Source of the DNA: an uncultured Peptostreptococcaceae bacterium
GTDB lineage: Bacteria > Bacillota > Clostridia > Peptostreptococcales > Anaerovoracaceae
NCBI GenBank assembly: GCA_949740445.1
Contig: CATJIF010000041.1
Coordinates: forward strand, 1-64,000
Length of the DNA stretch: 64,000 nt
Reading direction: 5' to 3'
Shown here: piece by piece, positions 18,754 to 27,785 of the stretch
How positions within the stretch are numbered: the stretch's first letter is position 1
How the letters are laid out: the number at the start of each line of letters is the position of its first letter
The notes under the pieces: generated by a model
What the model saw: the letters and a program-made list of their open reading frames with translations, nothing else
Told to the model about the DNA's origin: nothing
Databases searched by the model: none
Program-made: the position numbers and the translations under genes

Positions 18754-19476
18754 TTACAGGTTTTTCAGCCGCCGGACGATTTCTTCAAAATTTTTACGGA
18801 TGTAGGTTCCTTCCTTGCAGACGATAGGCAATCCTAAATTGGAAGCCACTTGAAAATTATCATCGTAGGGAATCATACCGATGAGATCCATGCGGAGCAT
18901 CTGCACGATCTGGCTGATCGTAGGCATAAATCCGGTTCCAAACAGCTTTGCCTTTACCTTATTGAGACAGCAGATCCTCTTTTCTATGCCCAGCTTTTCC
19001 AATACGCGGTCTGTCATATCCGCTTCGCGCAGGGCCGCATATTCCGGCACTGTAATCACCACCGCCTTATCGGCCCCAGCCGCTGCCAGACGCAGGTTTT
19101 TACCGATCCCTGCAGCAGCGTCGATGACAATATAATCGTAGCTTTCCGATAGCTTCTGGCACAAAACCTCCATGTGCGTTTCGGTCAGAAGCTCCGTATT
19201 TTTATATTGAGCAGCGCAGATCAGATACAGCCCGGGAAACCGGCGATCCCGAATCATCGCCTTGCGGATTCCACACATTCCAGCAAGAACGTCGGCCACA
19301 TCGTAGACCACGTTATTTTCCAGCCCCATATACAGGTCCAGATTGCGCAGCCCCATATTCATGTCGATCAGCACCACCTGGCTGCCCTGCTGCGCCAGCA
19401 TAGCCGCCGCGTTGAGAGCAAACGTGCTCTTTCCTACTCCGCCTTTTCCCGATGCGATAACGATTACTTCACCCAT
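18754..19476 (-). CDS. minD: MinD-like cell division site ATPase
   Basis: ParA/MinD-type ATPase; MinD recruits MinC to block FtsZ assembly away from midcell. The deviant Walker A KGGVGKST is at residues 10-17, followed by switch I (DMNMGLRNLDLYMG) and Walker B (YIVIDAAAGIG). It lacks the longer amphipathic C-terminal membrane-targeting helix seen in many MinD proteins; the end is only FEEIVRRLKNL. It follows mrdA by 10 bases as the last gene of the mre operon. Neither minC nor minE is present in the cluster. 240 residues. Confidence 0.88.
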   Translation of the reverse strand: MGEVIVIASGKGGVGKSTFALNAAAMLAQQGSQVVLIDMNMGLRNLDLYMGLENNVVYDVADVLAGMCGIRKAMIRDRRFPGLYLICAAQYKNTELLTETHMEVLCQKLSESYDYIVIDAAAGIGKNLRLAAAGADKAVVITVPEYAALREADMTDRVLEKLGIEKRICCLNKVKAKLFGTGFMPTISQIVQMLRMDLIGMIPYDDNFQVASNLGLPIVCKEGTYIRKNFEEIVRRLKNL

Positions 19477-19486
19477 CTTGGTCTCC

Positions 19487-22261
19487 TTACTGCGTCAGCG
19501 CAGAATTTACGCTGTAATTTTCATATGCTTTATCCAACTCCAGATACTGCGCTACGATCTCTCTAGCCACCGGCGCTCCCAGGCCGCCCTGGCCGCCCTG
19601 AAAGATCAGAACCGCCACCGCGATCTTCGGATTGTCTGCCGGAGCGGTACAGACGAACCACGAAAAGTTATCGTAAACCGGTTTGTACTGGTTGATCCGG
19701 TCCCTGGTGACTCTGCCTTCGGTTAGCCGGATGACTGCACTGACCACAGCCACATCGTCAGACTGGAAGGTATCCGGATCTTCCTGCTTCAAATCCAACA
19801 TCTTTTCTTCTACTTGCTCCCAGGTCAGCTGAGGAGCAATGCGGTTCAGATTATTCTTAATGTATTCCACTTCATCCGGCGGGTTGATATGACCGTCACG
19901 CTCAGCCGTACCAGTCTTTGCCGCCACCTGCACAGGAAATCCGGCAAAGTAGCGCCTGGCGCTTCCTCTGCTTCCGTGAGCTACGCGGCGCATCCCCTCT
20001 AAAATCTCATCGAAGACAGAAACATCCTCCACGCTCAGAGCAACGGGCGCTGGTTTCTTCGAAACCCCTTCGGTTTCAATTCCCTTAATCAGGCTGACCT
20101 GATTGCGTCTGCCTCCGTTCGCCAGAGTAGCGACGTAATTTGCCATCTGCAGCGGCGTATAGGCGTTTTCTCCCTGCCCGATGGCTACATTCAGCGCATC
20201 AGCCGTATTCAACTTCGCATAATTGAAATACGTATATTTGATATTGTCTGCGACGGTTTCCTCCATTCCCTCGCGAATTCCCGTCTGCTTCATCCTTTCG
20301 ATCAAATCGTTGCGCCCTGGATTTTCTTCGGTCCAGCTGACGATGGTATCAATGTATTCGTTGAGGATCTCGGTATCTGCCAGCACAGAATCCTGAAAGA
20401 ATTCATTTTTATTATTTCTCAGATACAAGCGCAGCATCGCCTTATACGAAGCGATTTTCCGCTCCTCTGTCAGCACCGTACCCACCGATTCGCTGATTTC
20501 GATGCCCGTAGAAATACCCAGGCCGTACTGGCTGGCGTAATTGGAAATCTTTTCAACGCCCATATCGGAAGACAATCCCAGCGAATGCTTGTTGTACCAA
20601 TCGTAATTGGTCGCCAGGTCGTAGAAGTAAAAGTTGCAGGAAACCTCCAGCGCCTGACGCATGTCAACCATGCCGTGCGTGGCGTGCGAGCTGGTCCAGA
20701 CCAGGCAGTTAAACGCCTGGTTTCCCAGCATCAGGTAACCGCCATCCCTCAGCTTGCGCGATGGCGACAATCCGGAAGCAAAGGCAGCTGTGGCCGTTAC
20801 CGGCTTAAAGGTAGAACCAGGCTGCACCGCCGTCCGCGCTGCTACATTGTACAGCGGTGCCGGCGACAGCGGGTCTCTGGGATTTTCCTTTTGCAGCAGC
20901 TGCCAGTCTTCGGAGGAAATCCCCGTGGCAAACAGATTGGGGTCGAACCCCGGGTTACTTGCCATGGCTAATACGTCGCCAGTCTCTACCTCGATGGCTA
21001 CGACTGCTCCCACGTTAGCGTTCCTGTGAGCATTGCCGGAATAGCTGACATTGCCCCACCGGCTGGTAAAGGTGCCTCCGGTCTGCAGCGCAGTCAACAC
21101 CTTGGCAAGGGCTTCTTCCGCTGTCTTCTGAAGCTCCAGATCAATGGTAAGATAGACATCCTTTCCCTTTACCGCTTCGGTCTTGCTGATGGTCGCCGTC
21201 TTTTTCCCCATGGCGTTCACCTGAACCATCTCCACGCCATCGGTCCCCTTCAGCTTATCCTCCATGGCGCTTTCTATGCCATCCTTTCCTACCATGTCGC
21301 TGGTGCTGTAACCCTTCTCCTGGTAAGTCTCTTTTTCACTTTCGGAAATTTTGCCCAGGTAACCGATGATGTGCGAGGCTGTCGTTCCATTGGGGTAGTA
21401 GCGCACCGACTCTGCCACCACATCGACGCCCTGAAAGCTGTCGTTGCGTTCTTCGATGGCCACAATCGTGGCCTCGCATACGCCGCCGGCAATCTTGGCC
21501 GGCACGTATCCCAGATATCCCAAAGCGCTGAGCTCGTTTCTGATTACCATGATGCGCCGCGCATCCTGGTCTGACAGGGCCTGCGGGATGTCAAAATACT
21601 CCCGCAGCGCACGGAAGGCTTCCTCTGCCGTATAAACCTGCTCTGTCGTTTTCTGGTCGATGTGATAGCGCCCCAGAAAGCTCTCCTTTTCCAGATCCTC
21701 GCTGAATACCATGTTCCGTACGGAAATGGGAGGATAAATCCCATAGGTATTTTGCAGCTGGGCCTGCGCTTCGAATTTATCCAGTCCTTCGGAAATCCCG
21801 TAGCGAAGGCGCAACTCATCAAACGCCTGCTGCGCTGTAAAGGAGGGCGGCATGTTTTCACTTTCCAGCCACTCCTCTATCGTCTGCTGATAGGTATAAT
21901 AAAACCCGCCCGCTCCATCCATTAGAATGGGAAAATTATCTATATACGCATCGCCGTTGCTTTCAAATAGCTGCATCAGCTCCAAAGACTGCTGGTTGAT
22001 CTGCTCTGTATCCAGCCCATCCGGCGAAAAGCGGACGCTGAAACTGGGCATATTGCCGGCCAGCAGTCTGCCGTTTCTATCGAAGATCTGACCGCGGGGC
22101 GCAATGGTATACACGCTCTTTGTGGTCAGGTTTTCGGCCCGGCTGCTCCATTGCTCTCCCTGAACCACAGTCAGGACAAACAGCCGCATAATCAGCACGC
22201 AGACGAGAGCGATAATAAACAGTATCATTTGATTGTTTCTGGAATTGATCCAACGATTCAT
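19487..22261 (-). CDS. mrdA: Penicillin-binding protein 2, elongation transpeptidase
   Basis: Class B PBP that crosslinks peptidoglycan during cell elongation with RodA and MreBCD. One N-terminal membrane helix (11-33) is followed by the pedestal motifs (RGQIFDRNGRLLAGN) and the transpeptidase domain with STFK (S483 nucleophile), SCN (541-543) and KTG (782-784). At 924 residues it is much longer than the 600-700 of model PBP2 proteins: extra sequence lies around 85-285, between SxN and KTG (about 595-680) and after KTG (about 795-870). Long forms are known in Clostridia. Downstream of mreD, upstream of minD. Confidence 0.93.
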   Translation of the reverse strand: MNRWINSRNNQMILFIIALVCVLIMRLFVLTVVQGEQWSSRAENLTTKSVYTIAPRGQIFDRNGRLLAGNMPSFSVRFSPDGLDTEQINQQSLELMQLFESNGDAYIDNFPILMDGAGGFYYTYQQTIEEWLESENMPPSFTAQQAFDELRLRYGISEGLDKFEAQAQLQNTYGIYPPISVRNMVFSEDLEKESFLGRYHIDQKTTEQVYTAEEAFRALREYFDIPQALSDQDARRIMVIRNELSALGYLGYVPAKIAGGVCEATIVAIEERNDSFQGVDVVAESVRYYPNGTTASHIIGYLGKISESEKETYQEKGYSTSDMVGKDGIESAMEDKLKGTDGVEMVQVNAMGKKTATISKTEAVKGKDVYLTIDLELQKTAEEALAKVLTALQTGGTFTSRWGNVSYSGNAHRNANVGAVVAIEVETGDVLAMASNPGFDPNLFATGISSEDWQLLQKENPRDPLSPAPLYNVAARTAVQPGSTFKPVTATAAFASGLSPSRKLRDGGYLMLGNQAFNCLVWTSSHATHGMVDMRQALEVSCNFYFYDLATNYDWYNKHSLGLSSDMGVEKISNYASQYGLGISTGIEISESVGTVLTEERKIASYKAMLRLYLRNNKNEFFQDSVLADTEILNEYIDTIVSWTEENPGRNDLIERMKQTGIREGMEETVADNIKYTYFNYAKLNTADALNVAIGQGENAYTPLQMANYVATLANGGRRNQVSLIKGIETEGVSKKPAPVALSVEDVSVFDEILEGMRRVAHGSRGSARRYFAGFPVQVAAKTGTAERDGHINPPDEVEYIKNNLNRIAPQLTWEQVEEKMLDLKQEDPDTFQSDDVAVVSAVIRLTEGRVTRDRINQYKPVYDNFSWFVCTAPADNPKIAVAVLIFQGGQGGLGAPVAREIVAQYLELDKAYENYSVNSALTQ

Positions 22262-22309
22262 ACATTAACCCCTGATATACATTCCCTAATGTACAAGACC
22301 CCGCAGGCG

Positions 22310-22810
22310 CTACAGATACCAGTCCTCCGGATACCGCCGCGCCCGGCTGCGAAATATAAAGTAGAGAACCATGGATACCGCACCGTTATACAGCAGCAAA
22401 AACGGCAATGTTTCTGCCATGTAAAACAGCCGGTAGCTGCTTCCCATAATCACGGAAATCCCCCAGTAAAGAAACGAATAGGCCGCTGTGGACAGCAGCA
22501 CTACAAGTAGCGAAGACAACAGACTGCTGCGGTAGAGAAAATGGCGCACCGCCATCACTCCCAGCGCAACCGCATAATAGCACAGCGCAGCGATCCCTAT
22601 CATATGGCCAAAGCACATATCCTGCACGATCCCAGAAGCGATGCCAAGCACTGCCCCCATGTAACCCTCTTCCCAAAAGGAGGTCATAATCAGCAGGCAC
22701 AGAAGCAGGTTCGGCGTACAGACGGGCAGGGCAAGCTGCGGCAGAACCGCCGTTTGCAGCAGAAAAGCCGCAATGTACAGCGGAATCATATATCGGTATT
22801 TCAGTTTCAC
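22310..22810 (-). CDS. mreD: Rod shape-determining protein MreD
   Basis: Small polytopic membrane protein (166 residues, about five helices) of the elongasome that links MreC with PBP2. Recognised mainly by membrane topology and its position between mreC and mrdA, 12 bases after mreC; the motif CTPNLLLCLLIMTSFW is typical of the family N-terminal half. Confidence 0.85.
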   Translation of the reverse strand: MKLKYRYMIPLYIAAFLLQTAVLPQLALPVCTPNLLLCLLIMTSFWEEGYMGAVLGIASGIVQDMCFGHMIGIAALCYYAVALGVMAVRHFLYRSSLLSSLLVVLLSTAAYSFLYWGISVIMGSSYRLFYMAETLPFLLLYNGAVSMVLYFIFRSRARRYPEDWYL

Positions 22811-22822
22811 ATCTGCCCTCCG

Positions 22823-23656
22823 CTATTCTGCCATGATAACCATGACCTTCTGGATGTTTTTAAAATCCACTGCCGGATCTACGATGACCTCTTTCAAAAG
22901 CGAATCGGTATTGACCACCACTTCGCTGATTCTGCCGACGGTAATGCCGAAGGGATAGATGCCGATTCCCGAGGTCACTACGGTGTCGCCCTCGATGACC
23001 GATGCCTCTGAATCCAGCATATAGCCTTCCAGGCGTCCCCGTCCATTGCCCGTTAAAATGCCCAGATAGCTCTCGTTGCTGCCGCGGAAAATGCGGAAGC
23101 TGACGCTGTTGGTTTCGTCGATGACGGAAATCACTTTGGCCCATCCTTCGCCTGCTTCGTAGACGCGGCCCACCAGACCGTCGCCGTTGATTACGACAGC
23201 ATCGATGCGCACCCCCTTCTCCGTTCCCACATTGATTGTAAAAATATTGAACCAATTGGATGTATCCATGGCGATAACATCGCCAGTAACGTAGCTCGTG
23301 CTGTTCTGTACGCTTTCGTAATTGAGAGCCGCAGACAGGCGGCGCAGTTCCTCAAGTTCCTGGTCGGAAAACTGCTGCCGCACCATCTCCTGCTTTAATT
23401 GTGCAAGCTCGTCTTTCAGCTGTTGATTCTCGCGGGCGATGCTGCGGAAGGTCAGCAGGTTTTTAAATCCGTCGGAAATACCGGCAGTCGCGTTGGAAAT
23501 CGGCTCCTGCACGGATGTGATCGCACTGATTAAAAACCGCCCCGCTGAAGAACTGTTTCCCATATGGAGAAACGAGGCGACCAACAAAATCGTCAGAATC
23601 AGTGCCACAGTGATTAAAACGGCAGTTCCCCCGTTCTCCCTCAACCATCTTCTCAA
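22823..23656 (-). CDS. mreC: Rod shape-determining protein MreC
   Basis: Bitopic membrane protein that forms extracytoplasmic filaments scaffolding PBP2. An N-terminal helix (about 11-30) precedes a coiled coil (about 70-115, NQQLKDELAQLKQEM) and a beta-barrel core with GLVGRVYEAGEGWAKVISVID and VVTSGIGIYPFGITVG. 277 residues, normal. Second structural gene after mreB. Confidence 0.93.
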   Translation of the reverse strand: MRRWLRENGGTAVLITVALILTILLVASFLHMGNSSSAGRFLISAITSVQEPISNATAGISDGFKNLLTFRSIARENQQLKDELAQLKQEMVRQQFSDQELEELRRLSAALNYESVQNSTSYVTGDVIAMDTSNWFNIFTINVGTEKGVRIDAVVINGDGLVGRVYEAGEGWAKVISVIDETNSVSFRIFRGSNESYLGILTGNGRGRLEGYMLDSEASVIEGDTVVTSGIGIYPFGITVGRISEVVVNTDSLLKEVIVDPAVDFKNIQKVMVIMAE

Positions 23657-23701
23657 TCCCGATTACCTCTCGTTTTCTTCTCCTCTTTTTTCAAAACGAT
23701 T

Positions 23702-24733
23702 TTAATATTTCTTTTCGTCATAGACATATCTCTTGATTTTTTCGATGCTCTGCAGGCTTCGCCCTGTTCCTTCTGCCACCGCCTCCAGGGCGTTTTCTGC
23801 AATGTTCACCCGCATACCGGTCTGGGATTCGATCAACCGGTCCATCCCCTTGAGAAGCGCGCCACCGCCAGCCAGCATCATCCCGCTGTTGACGATATCC
23901 GCAGACAGCTCCGGCGGCGTCTGCTCCAGCGTCGTCTTAATCGCATCCATAATCAGCGATACGGGCTCCTTCAGCGCTTCCATGATATCCTGCGCGCGGA
24001 TGATGACCGTCTTTGGCAAGCCGGTAATGATATCCCTTCCTCTGGCTTCCATCTCCAAAACGGCATCCGGCTCTGTCAAAACGGATGGTTCCACACATCC
24101 GATGGTCTTCTTGATATCCTCTGCCGTCTTGTCGCCGATCAGCAGATTGTAAGACTTTCTCACATAAGCGACGATTGCCTCATCCATTTTATCGCCGGCG
24201 CAGCGCAGCGATGTGCTGGTAACGATGCCTCCTAAAGCGATTACCGCAATGTCAGAGGTTCCGCCTCCGATATCCGCAATCATGCATCCTCTGGCGTCAT
24301 CTACGGCCAGGCTCGAACCGATCGCCGCCGCCATGGGCTCGGTCATAATGTAAACATCCTTTGCCCCCATCTGGCGCACGACCTCATCCACCGCACGTTT
24401 TTCCACTTCTGTAACGCCGGATGGCACGCCTACGACCACCCGCAGCTGCACCCAAGCGCTGCTTTTTACCATGGCCTTGCGGATAAATTCCTTCAGCATG
24501 GTCTGCGTCATGACAAAATCCGAAATTACGCCATCCTTGAGCGGGCGCACTACGTCGATGTTTCCGGGGGCTCGGCCCAGCATTTCCTTGGCTTCCTTGC
24601 CCACGCCTAAAATGGTGTTCGTATTGGTATCGACAGCGATAACGGAAGGCTCATTTAATATGATTCCCTTATCTTTTGTATAAATTAAAGTATTTGCTGT
24701 TCCTAAATCAATTCCTAAATCCTGTTTGAACAT
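23702..24733 (-). CDS. mreB: Actin-like rod shape protein MreB
   Basis: Bacterial actin that organises lateral wall synthesis. Phosphate-1 motif GIDLGTANTLIY, phosphate-2 MIADIGGGTSDIAVIALGG, the SLRCAGDKMDEAI segment and the adenosine motif MMLAGGGALLKG are present. 343 residues. A paralogue such as Mbl cannot be excluded from one copy, but the mreBCD order favours MreB. Confidence 0.96.
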   Translation of the reverse strand: MFKQDLGIDLGTANTLIYTKDKGIILNEPSVIAVDTNTNTILGVGKEAKEMLGRAPGNIDVVRPLKDGVISDFVMTQTMLKEFIRKAMVKSSAWVQLRVVVGVPSGVTEVEKRAVDEVVRQMGAKDVYIMTEPMAAAIGSSLAVDDARGCMIADIGGGTSDIAVIALGGIVTSTSLRCAGDKMDEAIVAYVRKSYNLLIGDKTAEDIKKTIGCVEPSVLTEPDAVLEMEARGRDIITGLPKTVIIRAQDIMEALKEPVSLIMDAIKTTLEQTPPELSADIVNSGMMLAGGGALLKGMDRLIESQTGMRVNIAENALEAVAEGTGRSLQSIEKIKRYVYDEKKY

Positions 24734-24796
24734 ATTGAGTCCTTCCTTTCCTAATCCTTACCCGCAAAAGGCGTCTGCCCTTGTGTATGTGATTCT

Positions 24797-25471
24797 TTAC
24801 ATGATATTTCTTTCCCGCATGCTGGCGTAAACGCCGTCGCCTATGATGATGTGGTCCAACAGCCGGATTCCCATCAGATCTCCGGCTTCCTGCAGGCGCT
24901 TTGTCAAAAGGATGTCCGCCTGCGACGGCTCCGGGTTTCCACTGGGGTGGTTATGGGCTACGATGACGGCCGAGGCGCTCCGTTTTACCGCACTGCGAAA
25001 GACTTCGCGCGGTGTAGCGATCGAAGAGTTTAAATTTCCGACAGAGATGTTTTCAACGACTAAAATCTCGTTTTTCGTATTCAGATACACTGCCCGGAAC
25101 GTTTCTTTTTTCAGCGGCCGCAGCTGTTCCATAAACAGCTGGGCTACCTGCTGCGAATTTTCTACGGCAATGCGCTTCTGCTTCGGAGTCGCGGCGATTC
25201 TGCGCCCCAGTTCCACGGCAGCAGCAAGCGAAGCCGCCGTCGCAACCCCTATGCCGTTGATCCGGCAAAAATCGTCTGGCTCCATGGCTTTTAGAGAACA
25301 GAGTCCATCCTCCAGCAACAGAATGCGTTCGGCCAGCGAAAGCGCCGATTCTCCTTTTACGCCCGTCCTTACGATCAGCGCTAAAAGCTCCGCGTTGGAC
25401 AGCGCCTGCACGCCGTAACGCATCAACTTTTCCCTAGGCTGTTCGCTCAGAGGCCATTCCTTCAGCTGCAT
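24797..25471 (-). CDS. radC: RadC-family JAB-domain protein
   Basis: Family of MPN+/JAB metalloproteins of uncertain function; the old link to DNA repair is not well supported. N-terminal helix-hairpin-helix (INGIGVATAASLAAAVELG) and the JAMM motif HNHPSGNPEPSQAD with its upstream Glu are present. 224 residues. Located between maf and mreB, a conserved Firmicutes arrangement. Confidence 0.93.
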   Translation of the reverse strand: MQLKEWPLSEQPREKLMRYGVQALSNAELLALIVRTGVKGESALSLAERILLLEDGLCSLKAMEPDDFCRINGIGVATAASLAAAVELGRRIAATPKQKRIAVENSQQVAQLFMEQLRPLKKETFRAVYLNTKNEILVVENISVGNLNSSIATPREVFRSAVKRSASAVIVAHNHPSGNPEPSQADILLTKRLQEAGDLMGIRLLDHIIIGDGVYASMRERNIM

Positions 25472-25509
25472 TTGTTTTGATTCCTTTCCGGAATCCCATC
25501 ATTTCTCTC

Positions 25510-26112
25510 TCAACCCGCAGGCGATCTATACGTTCCCTTTATCATCCGGGACAGCTCCTTCGAAATCCGCTTCCAGGGAAGGCCGACCACATTGTCAAAG
25601 TCTCCGGAAATCCGCTCTACCTGCCGACCAAAGCTGCCCTGGATGGCATAAGCTCCGGCCTTATCCCAGACCTCGCCGCTGTCGATATATTCCCGAATTG
25701 TCCGATCGTCGTAATTGCGAAAGCAGACAACCGTCGTCTCTGCAAATACCTGTCGCTGCGGCATTTTCGGACACAACAGAACTACTCCGGTAATCACGCG
25801 GTGCTCTTTTCCGCGCAGGCATCGCAGCATATCCCATGCTTCTTGTTCGTTTTGGGGCTTTCCCATGATTGTTTCCTGATATACTATGGTGTCGGCCGCG
25901 ATCAGCCATTGATCTCTTTGCGGTGAAAGCTGCTGCTCCACAGAAAGCGCTTTCTTCAGCGCCAGATACATAACTGCCTGTTCAGGCGTCAGCCCGGGCG
26001 GCACAGTCTCGTCCACCTCCGGCCTGATGATGTTCGGTTCGATTCCGTTTCTTCGCAAAATTTCGATTCTGCGAGGCGATCCCGAGGCCAATACGACCTG
26101 AATGCTATCCAT
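25510..26112 (-). CDS. maf: Maf-type nucleoside triphosphate pyrophosphatase
   Basis: Hydrolyses dTTP/UTP or modified nucleotides to monophosphates; linked to control of septation in Bacillus. Signature motifs are VLASGSPRRIEILRRNG near the N-terminus, EVDET, AADTIV and GKPQNEQEA. The catalytic Asp lies in AADT. 200 residues. First gene of the maf-radC-mreBCD-mrdA-minD unit. Confidence 0.94.
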   Translation of the reverse strand: MDSIQVVLASGSPRRIEILRRNGIEPNIIRPEVDETVPPGLTPEQAVMYLALKKALSVEQQLSPQRDQWLIAADTIVYQETIMGKPQNEQEAWDMLRCLRGKEHRVITGVVLLCPKMPQRQVFAETTVVCFRNYDDRTIREYIDSGEVWDKAGAYAIQGSFGRQVERISGDFDNVVGLPWKRISKELSRMIKGTYRSPAG

Positions 26113-26172
26113 TATTTTCTCCTTTTTACAGAAAATATTCCGTCAATACAGATGGAACCGATACGCTGTTTT

Positions 26173-26201
26173 ATTGTAGCATTTTTTGTGCGGCAATTCA
26201 A
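26173..26201 (-). promoter_or_regulatory. Promoter of the maf-radC-mre operon
   Basis: Minus-strand TTGAAT (26201-26196) and TACAAT (26178-26173) with a 17-base spacer lie about 60 bases upstream of maf. Confidence 0.65.
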
Positions 26202-26287
26202 GGCGTAAAACTTTGAAAACCATCAATAATCCGATGAATTTCTGCCATACTAATCACGTACAGGAGAGTACAAAAGGAGGTATTAAC

Positions 26288-26449
26288 ATGAATAAGATTA
26301 ACGAATCCATTGAATGCTCCGTTCACCAGTGCAAATTTCACGACGGAAAGCAAAATTACTGCACGCTGAACACGATTCACGTAGGCACTCACGAGCTGTG
26401 CCCCACGCAGGATCAATGCACGGACTGTCAATCCTTCCAGTGCAGATAA
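26288..26449 (+). CDS. Small Cys-rich DUF1540 protein
   Basis: A 53-residue protein with a single DUF1540 module; cysteines at ECSVHQC, NYCTL, ELCP and the C-terminal CTDCQSFQC suggest zinc binding. The start at 26288 is fixed by AAAGGAGG eight bases upstream; a longer frame from 26186 lacks support. In Clostridia such small proteins are often sporulation-linked, but nothing here shows a function. Divergent from maf. Confidence 0.85.
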   Translation: MNKINESIECSVHQCKFHDGKQNYCTLNTIHVGTHELCPTQDQCTDCQSFQCR

Positions 26450-26468
26450 ACAAGCGGCATTCTGCGGC

Positions 26469-26495
26469 AAAAGCAGCTCAGTTTGAGCTGCTTTT
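26469..26495. terminator. Bidirectional terminator after DUF1540 and the tad operon
   Basis: AAAAGCAGCTCA-GTT-TGAGCTGCTTTT is a perfect 12-base stem with flanking A and T tracts, usable by the DUF1540 gene from the left and by the Tad operon from the right. Confidence 0.85.
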
Positions 26496-26550
26496 ACTGT
26501 TTCGGAGAAATGTTGAAATTCCTTGCTTTCATTAAAAATATTTTTCTTTT

Positions 26551-27162
26551 TCAACCCTGCCAGTCTCTTTGCAGTACCTCTTTAGGAAATTCCCGTCGCC
26601 AGCGCTTCAAAAGCGCAGAGTATCGGTTTTTTCCCGCCCGGTGCCGCTCAAGCTCGCAGAGCTGTTCTTTCAGGAATGGCCAGCGCATGCAAAATCCGCA
26701 ATCGTTATCGCACAGCTGTTCTAAAAGAGACAGCAGCACCGGTCCCGGCGAACGGCAAATCCCCGCCTCGCTCTGCACTTGTTCATTCCCTTCTTTCCCG
26801 TGTTGCACCGGTACATAGGCGATCCTTATCGCATCCGATGCCGGATGAAACAGCACGGTATTCAGGTCGATGCGAAAGGAGGGCAGAAGAATTAAGAGCT
26901 CCTCCGCCTGTGAAAGCGCCGTCAGGAGCTTTTCCATCAGGCGCAGGTATTCCGGCAGGCAAAGCTGTCCTGCCCGGCCGCAGGAAAGCAGTCGGTCGAC
27001 CAGCGTGCAGCAGCCTTCTGCGCGATAAAACAGCCTCAGCTCTCCCTGCGGGCTTCGCATCTGCCGCATATCCAAAAACGGCCGTTCTCTTTGGCTGATA
27101 GCTGAGAAAGCGTATTCCTTCCCCCTTGCGCTATCAGCTGTTATGGTTCTGCTTACAATCAA
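26551..27162 (-). CDS. DUF6382-like protein closing the Tad operon
   Basis: About 203 residues. Resembles the N-terminal domain of DUF6382 proteins (ELRLFYRAEGCCTLVDRLL, then YLRLMEKLLTALSQAEELLI, then RIDLNTVLFHPASDAIRIAYVP), which in many Clostridia is followed by a C-terminal FHA domain; no FHA domain is seen here. The longest frame reaches 27480 but overlaps the preceding pilin-like gene in another frame, so the start is near 27162, where a TTG follows GGGGAG at very short spacing; an ATT at 27159 is spaced better. Start uncertain. No signal peptide, so probably cytoplasmic, perhaps regulating the Tad apparatus. Confidence 0.65.
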   Translation of the reverse strand: MIVSRTITADSARGKEYAFSAISQRERPFLDMRQMRSPQGELRLFYRAEGCCTLVDRLLSCGRAGQLCLPEYLRLMEKLLTALSQAEELLILLPSFRIDLNTVLFHPASDAIRIAYVPVQHGKEGNEQVQSEAGICRSPGPVLLSLLEQLCDNDCGFCMRWPFLKEQLCELERHRAGKNRYSALLKRWRREFPKEVLQRDWQG

Positions 27163-27185
27163 ATCTCCCCTTTCCCAGGGTTGTC

Positions 27186-27785
27186 TCAAAATTCGTCCCC
27201 TCCTCTCATGCAGATGCGGCAAGGAGTATACCCCTCTTCCTCCGCCGCCTTTGCGACCGTGCGCCGGCGCGGCCCGCCCGTTACCCGGCAATCTTTCTTG
27301 TGGTACCGCTCTCCCCACTTGGGAAAAATCCAAACGCAGGGCTGATCTTCGCCGGAAAAGCCGCGGCCGTAAAACCGCAGACGGTCGGAAAAAACTCCGG
27401 CCATCCTTCCTTCTCCTGAGCGCCATCCGCATTCCACCAGGCAGGTAAGCCGGTTCTCCTCCGCTTCTTCCTGCACGCAATCCCCGTCGAAAAGAACCTT
27501 CATATAGCAGCGTAAGCCCGCCCGATTCCAGCCTTGTGTTTCTTTCTGCGCCTGCTGCTCAATGCGCCCGGGAAGCAGCATCTGGACTTGTGCAACGGCA
27601 ATGCTTTCCGCGCTGCAGCGCTGCATTTGATTGAATCCGGAAAACAGCAGGCTTTCTTCCAGCTGCAAAAATCGGAAGGCTCCGGCCATGGCCAAAAGCA
27701 GAAACAGACAAATCGGCAACAAAACCCCTGCCTCTACCATCAGGCTTCCCTTGCGTCTCTCCTCAATAGTGGCTGATTCCATCAC
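27186..27785 (-). CDS. TadE-like pseudopilin with C-terminal Cys motif
   Basis: 199 residues. GSLMVEAGVLLPICLFLLLAM is the prepilin-like membrane segment with the conserved Glu after a Gly/Ser site, so the protein is probably processed and inserted like TadE minor pilins. The outer C-terminal region ends in YHKKDC and, 24 residues later, CRIC, resembling a small metal-binding or disulfide module found in some clostridial TadE-like proteins. The first codon is GTG at 27785, with ATG directly after at 27782. It overlaps the DUF5702 gene by 23 bases. Confidence 0.75.
   Translation of the reverse strand: MMESATIEERRKGSLMVEAGVLLPICLFLLLAMAGAFRFLQLEESLLFSGFNQMQRCSAESIAVAQVQMLLPGRIEQQAQKETQGWNRAGLRCYMKVLFDGDCVQEEAEENRLTCLVECGWRSGEGRMAGVFSDRLRFYGRGFSGEDQPCVWIFPKWGERYHKKDCRVTGGPRRRTVAKAAEEEGYTPCRICMRGGDEF

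Noticed and set aside
27163-27480. N-terminal extension of the DUF6382 gene to 27480
   Set aside because: It overlaps the TadE-like gene in another frame, and the extra sequence is Arg/Gly-rich and unlike the family.
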